Assembly: GCF_016616235.1 (NCBI RefSeq)
Contig: NZ_CP067100.1
Span: forward strand, 620,001 to 684,000
Length of the DNA: 64,000 bases
DNA from: Bradyrhizobium diazoefficiens
Lineage (GTDB): Bacteria > Pseudomonadota > Alphaproteobacteria > Rhizobiales > Xanthobacteraceae
Reading direction: 5' to 3'
Part shown: in pieces, positions 29,756 through 38,849 of the stretch
Position numbering within the stretch: position 1 is the stretch's first letter
Layout: each line of letters begins with the position of its first letter
The notes under the pieces: model-generated
The model's database searches: none
Seen by the model: only the letters and a program-made list of their open reading frames with translations
Told to the model about the DNA's origin: nothing
Program-made: the position numbers and the translations under genes

Positions 29756-31795
29756 ATGTCCGGGCGTATCGCGTCGCCGTCGAAACGTACAATATTTCCG
29801 ACGCTCAGGTTCCGTGCCAAGATCAGCCTCGGCTTTGCCGCCGTACTGGTGATCTCCGCCGGCAGCATGGCCTTCTCTTATTTCGGCTTCGAACGGGTCT
29901 CGTCCGGGGTTGGATCCTACCGTACCAGCGTGTCGGAGGCGGACCTTGCCCGCAACATCGACCGCGAGCTGCTGGCGTACCGTTCCGCGGCCAAATATTT
30001 CGTCGTCACCGGCAAGGAAGACGACGCCAAGACGGCGCTGGACGCCGAAGCGAACCTGAAGAATGCCATCGATCAAGCCGTCAGGAGCGCCAAGAAGCCG
30101 GCGCGGCAGGAGGGCCTCGATAAGCTCGCCAAGGAGTTTTCCAACTTTTCCGCGACTTTCGCGAAGGTGCTCCAGGCCAAGCGCGACAGCGCGCTGCTGG
30201 TGCAGAACCAGCTGACGCGCAACGCCAACCTGCTGAAGTACAAGCTCGACGACATCGGCAACAACGCTTCCGACGCCGAGGCGCAGGCGATCGAGTTCGG
30301 CACCAAACAGGTCAACGCCCAGTTCCAGACTGCGAGCGCGGCAGCGACCAATTTCGTGCTGACCTCCGACCAGGCGATCGCCACCAGCGCGCTGGCGCGG
30401 CTGAAATTCGTCGAGAACTCGCTCGGCGCCGTCTATTCCATGGACGACAAGATCGTCGCCGGGCTGAAGGATGCCAAGGCGCTGCTCGCGGCCTATCGCG
30501 AGGCGCTGGAGAAGCTGACAGCCAACGCCAAGATGGTTGATGAGCTCGTGACCGAAATGAGCGGTTCGGCCGGTGCAATCCTGCAAGGCGCGACTGCCAT
30601 GAAGGCGGACCTCGTCGCCGAACAGCAGCGGCTGGATTTGGAATCGGAAGCGACCATCGGGCGGACCGAGCAACTGGTCTTGATGTTGGCGGTTGGCGGC
30701 ACACTGCTCGGCGCTGTGCTCGCCTTCCTGCTCGGCACCGGCATCTCGCGTCCGATGATCGCGATGTGCAAGGCGATGCGCGAGCTCGCCTCGGGCAATT
30801 TCGATGTCGTGCTGCCGGGTCTCGGCCGTAAGGACGAGATCGGCGAGATGGCCGGCGCCGTCGAGGAGTTCAAGGTTCAGGCGGTGGCCAAGGCCGAGCG
30901 CGATGCCACAGCCAGCGAAGCCCAGAACAAGGAGCTGGCCGCCGCGCGCCGCTCCGAGTTGATTCGTTTCGCAGATGATTTCGAGAGCGCCGTCGGCGCC
31001 ATCGTCTCCAATGTCTCGTCTTCTGCGGTGCAGCTGGAATCGGCGGCCTCCACGCTGACCCGCACTGCCGAGACCACGCAGAGCCTCTCGAGCCAGGTCG
31101 CCGGCGTCTCCGAGCAGGCCTCCAGCAACATGCAGTCGGTCGCGACCGCAACCGAAGAGCTGTCGGCCTCGGTCGAGGAGATCGGCCGCCAGGTCCGCGA
31201 TTCCAGCCGGATCGCAGAGGCCGCCGTGGTGCAGGCCAAGGAAACCGACGGCCGCATCGGCAAGCTCTCGCATGCCGCCCAGCAGATCGGCGAGGTCGTC
31301 AAGCTGATCACGGCGATTGCCGAGCAGACCAACCTTCTGGCGCTCAACGCCACGATCGAGGCGGCGCGTGCCGGTGAAGCCGGCCGTGGCTTTGCCGTGG
31401 TCGCCAGCGAAGTGAAGTCGCTGGCCAGCCAGACTGCCAAGGCGACCGACGAGATCTCCTCGCACATCGCCGGCATGCAGGGCGCCACCGCCGAATCGGT
31501 CGCCGCGATCAAGGAGATCGGCGCCACCATCGGCCAGATCTCGTCGATCTCGACCTCGATCGCCAGCGCCGTCGAGCAGCAGGGCGCGGCGACCCAGGAG
31601 ATCGCCCGCAGCGTCCAGTCCGTGGCGCAAGGCACTCAGACCGCGGCGACCGATATCGGCCAAGTCAACCGCGGCGCAGCTGAAACCGGCTCGGCCTCGG
31701 AAGAGGTGCTGAATTCGGCCAAGACGCTGTCATCCGAAAGCACCCGCCTGCGCGCCGAGCTCGACCGCTTCATGGGGAATATCCGGGCAGCGTAA
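29756..31795 (+). CDS. Methyl-accepting chemotaxis protein
   Basis: A 679-aa receptor: TM1 (about residues 23-43), a helical periplasmic domain of about 280 residues, TM2 ([19 protein letters not shown]), a HAMP domain and a cytoplasmic signalling domain with the conserved hairpin tip ([20 protein letters not shown] and [15 protein letters not shown]) that binds CheW and CheA. The long periplasmic domain looks like the HBM or four-helix-bundle class, but the ligand is unknown. The ATG at 29,756 ([11 protein letters not shown]) follows GGGGGTTGGGA. No che genes are nearby, as is usual for scattered receptors. Confidence 0.92.
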   Translation: MSGRIASPSKRTIFPTLRFRAKISLGFAAVLVISAGSMAFSYFGFERVSSGVGSYRTSVSEADLARNIDRELLAYRSAAKYFVVTGKEDDAKTALDAEANLKNAIDQAVRSAKKPARQEGLDKLAKEFSNFSATFAKVLQAKRDSALLVQNQLTRNANLLKYKLDDIGNNASDAEAQAIEFGTKQVNAQFQTASAAATNFVLTSDQAIATSALARLKFVENSLGAVYSMDDKIVAGLKDAKALLAAYREALEKLTANAKMVDELVTEMSGSAGAILQGATAMKADLVAEQQRLDLESEATIGRTEQLVLMLAVGGTLLGAVLAFLLGTGISRPMIAMCKAMRELASGNFDVVLPGLGRKDEIGEMAGAVEEFKVQAVAKAERDATASEAQNKELAAARRSELIRFADDFESAVGAIVSNVSSSAVQLESAASTLTRTAETTQSLSSQVAGVSEQASSNMQSVATATEELSASVEEIGRQVRDSSRIAEAAVVQAKETDGRIGKLSHAAQQIGEVVKLITAIAEQTNLLALNATIEAARAGEAGRGFAVVASEVKSLASQTAKATDEISSHIAGMQGATAESVAAIKEIGATIGQISSISTSIASAVEQQGAATQEIARSVQSVAQGTQTAATDIGQVNRGAAETGSASEEVLNSAKTLSSESTRLRAELDRFMGNIRAA

Positions 31796-31798
31796 AGC

Positions 31799-32212
31799 TC
31801 ACTCCCTCCCGAACGCCCGCTTCAGCTCAACCTTCGCCCGTTCCAGCCGCGTGCGTTGCGTCGTCGGCAACGTCTTGCCGGCGCGATTGATGTAGAAGGT
31901 CAGCATCGACAGCGCTGAACGATAGGCGCCGGTTTTGCGGCGTGAGCTATGCTCGGCCGAGCGCTTCAGCGACGCCGCGATCTTCTTCGCGCTGGTCAGC
32001 TTGAACACGCCTTGCTTGAGGTCGAGTGCATCGCTCTGCCTGGTCACGCGCTGTGACCAGCGTTTTGGCGTCGCGCGCTTTGTGCTCTTGCGCGCGGTGC
32101 TGCGCCGGGCACCGGTCTTCCGGCGCGCGGTCTTGTGGCCGGCTGCTTTGCGGGCGGCTGCTTTGCGCGCGGTCGTTTTGCGCGAATGTGTCGTCTTTCT
32201 GACATGAGCCAT
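31799..32212 (-). CDS. DUF3175 protein with histone H1-like basic tail
   Basis: A 137-aa very basic protein. The first 50 residues are Arg/Lys/Ala-rich repeats (ARKAAARKAAGHKTARRK), like the tails of bacterial histone H1-like proteins. Residues 52-137 match DUF3175 (DALDLKQGVFKLTSAKKIA and SALSMLTFYINRAGK). The tail should bind DNA or RNA without sequence specificity; the DUF3175 part has no known function. AAGGAG lies seven bases before the ATG. It is convergent with the chemoreceptor. Confidence 0.78.
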   Translation of the reverse strand: MAHVRKTTHSRKTTARKAAARKAAGHKTARRKTGARRSTARKSTKRATPKRWSQRVTRQSDALDLKQGVFKLTSAKKIAASLKRSAEHSSRRKTGAYRSALSMLTFYINRAGKTLPTTQRTRLERAKVELKRAFGRE

Positions 32213-32391
32213 GCGTCAACTCCTTGCGGCTCCATCGGAAACGGGCGGTATCGGCTGCCGTTCCCAGGGGAACCTGCTCTTGCCGCAGACGTTGTCGCAG
32301 GTGGCAGGCGGAATGCCGCACTCCCATGATCGGATCGTCCCCGTCCACATCACGTGAACCGGGCGGCTTTCGTTGGTCAGACAACAACGCG

Positions 32392-33879
32392 ATGGAATTG
32401 CAGCAAAGCCCAGCGCTGAACTATGGACCTGCGATCCCGGCGGTGGCCGCGGCCGACCGCATCGTCGAGACCAGCATTCCCTCGCGGCTGGACGCGTTGC
32501 CCTGGAGCGGCTTTCACAGCCGCGTCGTGCTCGCGCTCGGCATCACCTGGATCCTCGACGGGCTCGAGGTGACGCTGGCCGGCGCGCTCTCCGGCGCGCT
32601 GAAGCAGAGCCCGACGCTGCACTTCTCCAATCTCGATCTCGGCGTTGCCAATTCCGCCTATCTCGCCGGCGCGGTGTTGGGTGCGCTCGGCTTCGGCTGG
32701 CTCACCGACCGCATCGGCCGCAAGAAATTGTTCTTCATCACGCTCGCGCTTTATCTCTCCGCGACGGCCGCCACCGCGCTGTCGTGGGATATCGCCAGCT
32801 ACGCGCTGTTCCGTTTCCTGACCGGGGCCGGCATCGGCGGCGAATACACCGCCATCAATTCGACCATCCAGGAGCTGGTGCCGGCGCGCTATCGCGGCTG
32901 GACCGATCTCGTCATCAACGGCAGCTTCTGGATTGGTGCGGCGATGGGCGCGGTGGCGGCCATCGTGCTGCTCGATCCCGCCATGGTCGGCCCCGACCTC
33001 GGCTGGCGCCTCGCTTATCTCATCGGCGCGACCATCGGCCTTGTCGTGCTGTTAATGCGGATGTGGATCCCGGAAAGTCCGCGCTGGCTGATGATCCACG
33101 GCCGGCCCGACCAGGCTCACGCCATCGTCGATGACATCGAGCGCTCGGTGGTCGGACACGACCAGGACCCGAGCGACGGGCGCTTCACCAAAATCCGGTT
33201 GAAGATGCGCGACCACACGCCGATCGGCGAGGTCGTGCACACCCTGTTCTCCGCCTATCGCCAGCGCGCGCTCGTCGGCCTCGTGCTGATGAGCGCGCAG
33301 GCCTTCTTCTACAACGCCATCTTCTTCACCTTCGCGCTGGTGCTGACCGACTTCTACGGCATCAGCGCCGACCACGTCGGCTGGTATCTACTGCCCTTCG
33401 CGGCCGGCAATTTCCTCGGCCCGCTGCTGCTCGGCCGCCTGTTCGATACGCTCGGCCGTCGCACCATGATCATGTTCACCTATGGCGTGTCTGGCCTGCT
33501 GCTGGCGCTGTCGGGCTATCTGTTCTCGATCGGGGCCTTGAGCGCGCAAGGACAGACGATTGCCTGGATGGTGATCTTCTTCTTTGCCTCGCCGGCCGCG
33601 AGTGCAGCCTATCTCACCGTCAGCGAGACCTTTCCGCTCGAAGTTCGCGCGCTGGCCATTGCGGTGTTCTACGCGGTCGGCACCGGCATCGGGGGCGTGA
33701 TCGGGCCGGCGCTGTTCGGCGCGCTGATCGATACAGGCTCACGCACGAGTGTGTTCGCCGGCTATCTGCTGGGGTCGTTCCTGATGATCGCGGCCGCGAT
33801 CGTGGCGTGGCGCTATGCCGTGTCAGCGGAACGCCAATCGCTCGAACAAATCGCCCGGCCGCTCGCCTTCATGGAGTAG
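32392..33879 (+). CDS. MFS transporter, sugar/aromatic acid type
   Basis: A 495-aa major facilitator with about 12 TM segments. The loop 2-3 motif is GWLTDRIGRKKLF, and a G-E-Y (GAGIGGEYTAINS) follows in TM4, typical of metabolite:proton symporters. Loop 8-9 repeats the motif (GRLFDTLGRRTM). The start at 32,392 is chosen because translation from 32,224 would add an Arg/Cys-rich leader; the ribosome site is weak. otsB begins three bases after its stop, so the transporter and trehalose genes are probably co-transcribed. Substrate is unknown. Confidence 0.85.
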   Translation: MELQQSPALNYGPAIPAVAAADRIVETSIPSRLDALPWSGFHSRVVLALGITWILDGLEVTLAGALSGALKQSPTLHFSNLDLGVANSAYLAGAVLGALGFGWLTDRIGRKKLFFITLALYLSATAATALSWDIASYALFRFLTGAGIGGEYTAINSTIQELVPARYRGWTDLVINGSFWIGAAMGAVAAIVLLDPAMVGPDLGWRLAYLIGATIGLVVLLMRMWIPESPRWLMIHGRPDQAHAIVDDIERSVVGHDQDPSDGRFTKIRLKMRDHTPIGEVVHTLFSAYRQRALVGLVLMSAQAFFYNAIFFTFALVLTDFYGISADHVGWYLLPFAAGNFLGPLLLGRLFDTLGRRTMIMFTYGVSGLLLALSGYLFSIGALSAQGQTIAWMVIFFFASPAASAAYLTVSETFPLEVRALAIAVFYAVGTGIGGVIGPALFGALIDTGSRTSVFAGYLLGSFLMIAAAIVAWRYAVSAERQSLEQIARPLAFME

Positions 33880-33882
33880 ACT

Positions 33883-34704
33883 ATGACATCAGAACTCGCT
33901 GAACTGGATCAGAAGCACGCCATGGCCGATGATGAAGCTCCGGACTCGGTGCCGGTGCCGCATGCGCTCGTGCCGCATCTCGACGAGATCGCGATCCTGC
34001 TCGACATCGACGGTACGCTGCTCGACCTGATGCCCACGCCGCGCGAAGTGTGGGTGCCGCCGGGCCTGTCGGAGACGCTCAATCGGCTGACCGAGCGCAC
34101 ATCGGGCGCGCTGGCGATGGTCAGCGGCCGCTCGCTGAACGACATCGACCTGATCTTCGCGCCCGATGTCTTCCGCGCCGTTGCCGGTCACGGCGCGGAG
34201 ATGCGGCTGTCGGTGGACAACGAGGCGGATGACGTGCACGCGCCGCCGCTGGACAAGGAGCTGAAGCGGCGGCTGGCTGCGATTGCAAAACTCAGTCCCG
34301 GCATTCTGCTCGAGGACAAGGGCTATTCGCTGGCGCTGCACTATCGGCTCGCGCCGCACGCGGAGAAGGCGATCTACGAATCCGTCTCGCTGATCCGCGC
34401 CGACCTGCCCAACGCGCCCATCGAGGTGCTGCCCGGCAAGTTCGTCTGCGAGATCAAGCATTCCGGATTCACCAAGGCGACCGGCGTGCGCGAATTGATG
34501 AAGCACGAACCGTTCAGAGGGCGCCGCCCGATCTTCATCGGCGACGACGTCACGGATGAAACCGTATTCGCGATCATGCCCGACATGAACGGGCTCGCCT
34601 TCTCGGTCGGTCGCCGTGCCATCGGCGTGAACGGTCACTTCGATGCGCCGAACGATGTGCGCGCGTTCCTCGCGCGTCTGCTCGACGACACAAGGTTGGA
34701 ATAA
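33883..34704 (+). CDS. otsB: Trehalose-6-phosphate phosphatase
   Basis: A 273-aa HAD-superfamily phosphatase that removes phosphate from trehalose 6-phosphate. HAD motifs: ILLDIDGTLLDL (nucleophile Asp), AMVSGRS (motif II), the Lys region (LPGKFVCEIK) and IGDDVTDE (motif IV). Length is normal. The ribosome site GGAG overlaps the end of the transporter gene. With otsA downstream it completes trehalose synthesis from UDP-glucose and glucose 6-phosphate, used against osmotic and drought stress. Confidence 0.95.
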   Translation: MTSELAELDQKHAMADDEAPDSVPVPHALVPHLDEIAILLDIDGTLLDLMPTPREVWVPPGLSETLNRLTERTSGALAMVSGRSLNDIDLIFAPDVFRAVAGHGAEMRLSVDNEADDVHAPPLDKELKRRLAAIAKLSPGILLEDKGYSLALHYRLAPHAEKAIYESVSLIRADLPNAPIEVLPGKFVCEIKHSGFTKATGVRELMKHEPFRGRRPIFIGDDVTDETVFAIMPDMNGLAFSVGRRAIGVNGHFDAPNDVRAFLARLLDDTRLE

Positions 34705-34873
34705 GGCGCGGCCACCTCACAGCCACATTATGGCGGGCGGCGTTCCAGTGCGGACGCCATTCACGCTGCGCTAAACAACCCCTTTGTCGAATGAAATCGC
34801 TAGGTTCCCTCCGAAGGAAACTGGTTCCAACGCGCATGCCCGACTTTGGTTTCATTTCGTGGAAATGATGACC

Positions 34874-34898
34874 GGAACCATATTGATGAACGGCAGTT
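34874..34898 (+). promoter_or_regulatory. Candidate EcfG (general stress sigma) promoter of otsA
   Basis: GGAAC, 16 bases, then AGTT, close to the alphaproteobacterial EcfG consensus (GGAAC-N16/17-cGTT). It would start RNA about 25-30 bases before otsA. Trehalose synthesis genes are known EcfG targets in rhizobia. The last base block deviates (A for C), so this is tentative. Confidence 0.42.
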
Positions 34899-34931
34899 AA
34901 ACGGGGTGGAATGAACAGGAGGGGACGACCT

Positions 34932-36395
34932 GTGAACTTAGTCGTCGTTTCAAATCGAGTTGCGCGCGGTAAACCCAACGAGCCCATGACGGGCGGCCTC
35001 GCCGCGGCCTTGCTTCCCGTGGTGGAACATTCGGGGGCGATCTGGGTGGGCTCCTCGGGCCGCGTGCGCGATGGCCATCAGAAGGAGCCGTTTGCCGAGA
35101 TCGAAGCGCTGGGCTCAGGCGCGATTGCGACGCTGGATCTGCCGGCGGCGCATTACGGCGGCTACTACGAAGGTTTTGCCAATTCGGCGCTCTGGCCGGC
35201 GCTGCATTCGCGCAGCGATTTGATCCGCGTCTCGCGCGAGGACTATGTGAGCTATCGCGAGGTCAACGCCTTCATGGCGCGCGCCTTGATGCGATTCCGC
35301 AAACCCAAAACTGCGTTCTGGGTGCAGGATTATCATTTCCTCGCGCTCGGCGCCGAGCTGCGCGATCTCGGCGTCGACGATCCGATCGGCTTCTTCCTGC
35401 ATACGCCCTGGCCGGTCGCCGCGGTGATGCAGGGTGTGCCCAATCATCGCGAGCTGATCACCGCGATGCTGGCTTACGACCTCATCGGGTTCCAGACCGA
35501 GGAGGATCGCCAGAACTTCCTCTCTTATGTCAGCGGCGAGCTCGGCCTCGCCATCGACGATGGTATCGTGCTTTCGCAGCACGGCCGCACCCGCTGCGAG
35601 GTGTTTCCGATCGGTATCGATGCGGAGAAGTTCGCAGCCTATGCCGCGAAATCGGCGTCGCATCCGGATGTCTCGCGCCTGCGCCGCAGCCTCAATGGCG
35701 AGCGGCTCGCAATCGGCGTCGACCGGCTCGATTATTCCAAGGGCCTCGTCAACCGCATCAGCGCGTTCGACCGGCTCTGGACCGAGCAGCCGCAATTCGC
35801 GCGCAGCATCTCGCTGCTCCAGATCGCCAATCCCTCCCGCGGCGGCATCGAGGCTTATGGCAATCTCCAGAACGAGGTCGCCCGCCTCGTCACCGACGTC
35901 AACGGCCGCCATGGCGAGGTCGACTGGACACCGATCCGCTATCTCAACAAGGGTTTCAGCCAGGCCGTGCTCGCGGGCCTCTACCGTACCGCGCAGATCG
36001 GCGTGGTGACGCCGCTGCATGACGGCATGAACTTGGTTGCCAAGGAATATGTCGCCGCGCAAAATCCGGCCGATCCCGGCGTGCTGGTACTGTCGAAATT
36101 TGCCGGCGCGGCCAACGAGCTCGACACCGCGCTCCTGGTCAACCCGCACGACATCGACGGCATGGCGCGCGCGATCGCGGTCGCGGCTGCGATGCCGCTC
36201 ACCGAGCGCAAGATGCGCTGGAATGCGATGATGAAAACGCTACGCGGCCACACCATCCAGCAATGGTCGGCGGACTTCGTCGCCGAGCTGGAGAAGTGCC
36301 GGACGGAGAAGGCCGCCGTCGCGCCGCTTGCAACACAGCCGCCGCAGGCACTGCGCTGGCTGAAGTCGGCGATTTCAGGCGTGCGGCTGAGCTAA
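34932..36395 (+). CDS. otsA: Trehalose-6-phosphate synthase
   Basis: A 487-aa GT20 glycosyltransferase joining UDP-glucose to glucose 6-phosphate. It shows the family start NLVVVSNRVA, the GGLAAAL loop, VQDYHFLALGAELR, DRLDYSKGLVNR and LHDGMNLVAKEYVAAQ, all substrate-site motifs. The start is taken as GTG at 34,932 because AGGAGGGG lies seven bases upstream and it gives the conserved N terminus; the in-frame ATG at 34,911 overlaps that site. It lies 227 bases after otsB and has its own candidate stress promoter. Confidence 0.95.
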   Translation: MNLVVVSNRVARGKPNEPMTGGLAAALLPVVEHSGAIWVGSSGRVRDGHQKEPFAEIEALGSGAIATLDLPAAHYGGYYEGFANSALWPALHSRSDLIRVSREDYVSYREVNAFMARALMRFRKPKTAFWVQDYHFLALGAELRDLGVDDPIGFFLHTPWPVAAVMQGVPNHRELITAMLAYDLIGFQTEEDRQNFLSYVSGELGLAIDDGIVLSQHGRTRCEVFPIGIDAEKFAAYAAKSASHPDVSRLRRSLNGERLAIGVDRLDYSKGLVNRISAFDRLWTEQPQFARSISLLQIANPSRGGIEAYGNLQNEVARLVTDVNGRHGEVDWTPIRYLNKGFSQAVLAGLYRTAQIGVVTPLHDGMNLVAKEYVAAQNPADPGVLVLSKFAGAANELDTALLVNPHDIDGMARAIAVAAAMPLTERKMRWNAMMKTLRGHTIQQWSADFVAELEKCRTEKAAVAPLATQPPQALRWLKSAISGVRLS

Positions 36396-36401
36396 GATAT
36401 T

Positions 36402-36430
36402 CTCCCTCGCCCCGTTCTTACGGGGAGAGG
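36402..36430. repeat. Short hairpin after otsA
   Basis: CTCGCCCCG and CGGGGAGAG form a short hairpin with a loop of about six between the convergent otsA and a small exported-protein gene. No T tract follows on either strand, so it is a REP-like element or weak terminator. Confidence 0.4.
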
Positions 36431-36443
36431 TGAAAAGAAAGCC

Positions 36444-36785
36444 TCAATAGCAATACGACACCCCATCCAGGATCGCGCATTGCCGCTTGTTCGGCGCGTT
36501 GGGATCGTCCAGCGGCACCATGCCCTTGCCTTGGCCGACGAATACGCCGGGTCCAACATGGATCGAGCTCTTGTTGCCGATGATGACACTCGGATGCGGT
36601 GTCGAGCTCGAGCGCGTGCCGTCCGGCCAGAGGATGGCATCGCCCGACAGGATCCCGTTGCGCCCATCGTCGCAACTCACCTCGACCCCCTGCCGGATGC
36701 AGACCAGGGCCAGGGCCGGTGCGGCAAAGGCCGAGCCAAGGGCCGAAATCAGGCTCAGCGCGGCGATGGTCTTGCGGATGGTCAT
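36444..36785 (-). CDS. Small exported protein of unknown function
   Basis: A 113-aa protein with a clear signal peptide (MTIRKTIAALSLISALGSAF, cleavage near ALA) and a mature part of about 85 residues with four cysteines (two near the N terminus, two in the last ten residues, QCAILDGVSYCY). These suggest two disulfides in a periplasmic or secreted fold. The start at 36,785 follows GGGGA by five bases; another ATG lies 15 bases upstream. No family was recognised. It is the last core-like gene before the tRNA. Confidence 0.65.
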   Translation of the reverse strand: MTIRKTIAALSLISALGSAFAAPALALVCIRQGVEVSCDDGRNGILSGDAILWPDGTRSSSTPHPSVIIGNKSSIHVGPGVFVGQGKGMVPLDDPNAPNKRQCAILDGVSYCY

Positions 36786-36981
36786 GGCGTCCCCGGTCAT
36801 GTCTGGTCGGCTCAGGTGAATCGTCGCGCCAAACCCGCCGCCGGTTCACCGAGCGACGAGGTTTCGACGGATCGTCTACCTCTAATATTCCCTTTTAAAT
36901 ACAACGGCTTGCGGAAATTTAGCGCGATTCCCCCGCGATCCCTTGCAAAATCATCGGCGCCCCTTCAAGAGAGGGCGCTCC

Positions 36982-37071
36982 GGAGAGATGGCCGAGTGGC
37001 TTAAGGCGCACGCTTGGAAAGCGTGTGTGCGGGAAACCGTACCGTGGGTTCGAATCCCACTCTCTCCGCCA
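36982..37071 (+). tRNA. tRNA-Ser (anticodon GGA)
   Basis: A complete 90-base class II tRNA. The acceptor stem GGAGAGA pairs with TCTCTCC, the anticodon stem CACGC/GCGTG encloses TTGGAAA with anticodon GGA (reads UCC/UCU), and a long variable arm is present as expected for serine. The T arm reads GTGGGTTCGAATCCCAC, and CCA is encoded. tRNA 3' ends are common integration sites; the DNA downstream differs strongly from that upstream. Confidence 0.96.
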
Positions 37072-37464
37072 CCTGGCAAAATCGATCTCGTACTTGGAGC
37101 TGCAGACAGGCCAGAAACTCGGCCGTTCTCCTGCTTTTTCGTGGGCGGAGAACTCCCTGCGGTCTTCCAACAAGGCCCTGAATGAAGCCGGAGAACCGAA
37201 TTTTCTCCGAATCTTTGAACCCGCAAAATCGGTCTAGTACGGCATTTCTCAGAAAATCAACGGCTTGGCTGCGCGGCGGTTTGAATCCGTCTCGCTCAAC
37301 CGAGAGCAGCGAATTGCACATTCGGTCCCTGCCGCCCGATCGCCGGTTGTTTGATTTACTACTAGCTCCGCCAGGCATCACCAGCCGCGACACGAAACCT
37401 TACGGGTTGATTGCTACGATCACTGCATTCTAAGGTAGGTTATCTCCTAACGCCCGGGAAAAGA
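37072..37464. other. Non-coding stretch after tRNA-Ser
   Basis: 393 bases with no supported gene. A short stretch at about 37,275 (GGTTTGAATCCGTCTCGC) resembles a T arm, but no matching cloverleaf precedes it. No integrase gene or second copy of the tRNA end is visible here. Confidence 0.4.
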
Positions 37465-37964
37465 ATGGCTCTTGATTTCGGAAACGTACCGCAGTGGATC
37501 ACTGCGGGCATCGCCGCAACGGCAGGATGGCTGGCGTATACTTCTCTTCAGTCGCAACGGGTCATTGCGCGACGTCGAGCCGCTTTCGACATCTTTCTCA
37601 AGACTGAAACCGACGAAAAGATGCTGACCGCCTTCGACAACTTTCACGCCGGCATTCAGGCAATGAGAAAGGCATCGAGTGTTGAGGCGTTCTGTACCTC
37701 GGAAGACCGAGAGATGCGTAAGCACTATTTCTGCATCCGCAAATATCTTAATATCCACGAACTGATTGCGGTCGGCCTCCGAGAAGAGGTGTTGGATGCC
37801 GACGTATGTTACTTTTATTGGGCGACACCCTAACAAACCACTACAGCGATGCAAAACCTGTTCTCGATTTTCTCGCCATCCGGGAGAAGAATAAATACAC
37901 ATACGCGGATCTGCATGAGCTGAACAAGAATTGGATCGCTCGAAAGGCAAGAGCTTCCCGCTGA
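37465..37964 (+). pseudogene. DUF4760-like membrane-anchored protein, frameshifted
   Basis: The frame starting at 37,465 encodes an N-terminal TM helix (WITAGIAATAGWLAYTSL) and a helical domain, then stops at 37,833 after YFYWATP. In the frame shifted by one base the natural continuation is seen at once (GDTLTNHYSDAKPVLDFLAI ... ELNKNW) and runs to 37,964. A single lost G in the GGG at 37,820-37,822 explains it. The joined protein, about 166 aa, resembles DUF4760 proteins. It is either a recent pseudogene or a sequencing error; nearby frameshifts favour decay. Confidence 0.6.
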
Positions 37965-38110
37965 CCACCCTCAAGGACGACCTCGCCGCGTCCTGATATC
38001 CTAAATCCCCCGTGACTTGCGTTAGGTGCCCGTGGTTAAGCGAAACTGCCCACTTGTATCCTGGCGCCCGTCCCCCCAGATTGTCGCCAAACCGCCTGGG
38101 AGGGGCGAAA

Positions 38111-38839
38111 ATGATTACCGAGGAAGACTTTGCGGCCGTCGCCGACTGCCCGCCGGATTTGGCGTTTGCCCGGCTAGAGAAGAGATTCCGACAGCGGCTC
38201 GAAAACAATCTTGATAACTCCCAGAACAATAACACCTGGGCGCACTACATCATTGAATACATGAACCACACTCACGCCGCCGCCGAGGCACTTGGGTTGG
38301 ACTTCCTGGACCTCTTCTCTATCCCCGACGAGGACAATACTTCAAACCTCCAGGACATTCACAACGCATTCCTCAGGGCCGTCGATAACTACACGGTGCG
38401 CGCCCACATTCGAAATGTCCGGCACGGTCCGTCCACGTCGTTGCCCCTCGAAGAGCACGACAAGAAGCACATCCGAGCCTACGTCACGAAGATCAAGGAA
38501 ATTGTCGAAGCCTCGGCGCTCGAAATCGGCAAGAAGGAAGCCTTGCTGAATAAGCTGAATGCGTTTCTGGCTGAGGTCGATCGCGACCGCACCTCAATGC
38601 AGCGGTTCAGCGATTTCATCATGGGGCTGGCCAGGACAACGGCGGATGCGACCGAGGAGCTGGAGCCGACGTGGAAATGGGCGCGACTGATCGCCGCGAT
38701 CTTTGGCGCTCGCTATGACGCCGAGAACGCCAAGCTGCCTCCGCCGCAGAAAAAGATCGAGCCGCCGAAGCCGAAACTCCCGCCGCCCAGGCGGACGAAC
38801 GGCAGAAACATGGACATGGACGACGACATCCCCTTCTAG
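38111..38839 (+). CDS. Unknown protein with SSB-like C-terminal tip
   Basis: A 242-aa soluble, mostly helical protein of no recognised family. After about residue 205 comes a proline-rich, basic linker (PPPQKKIEPPKPKLPPPRR). The protein ends MDMDDDIPF. Bacterial single-stranded DNA-binding protein ends in a nearly identical acidic tip (E. coli MDFDDDIPF), which is the docking peptide for RecO, RecG, exonuclease I, PriA and others. The tip sits at the very C terminus, after a flexible linker, exactly as in SSB, yet no OB fold is seen. GGGAGGGGCGAAA precedes the ATG. It lies among decayed and HEPN-like genes, so a phage- or plasmid-related role is possible. Confidence 0.7.
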   Translation: MITEEDFAAVADCPPDLAFARLEKRFRQRLENNLDNSQNNNTWAHYIIEYMNHTHAAAEALGLDFLDLFSIPDEDNTSNLQDIHNAFLRAVDNYTVRAHIRNVRHGPSTSLPLEEHDKKHIRAYVTKIKEIVEASALEIGKKEALLNKLNAFLAEVDRDRTSMQRFSDFIMGLARTTADATEELEPTWKWARLIAAIFGARYDAENAKLPPPQKKIEPPKPKLPPPRRTNGRNMDMDDDIPF

Positions 38840-38849
38840 ACCCTCCCGC

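Noticed and set aside
29444..31663. 739-codon minus-strand frame across the chemoreceptor gene
   Set aside because: It is an antisense shadow of the GC-rich chemoreceptor coding sequence; the plus frame has all MCP domains.
37275..37300. T-arm-like sequence after tRNA-Ser
   Set aside because: No acceptor, D or anticodon stems fit upstream, so it is not a second tRNA.
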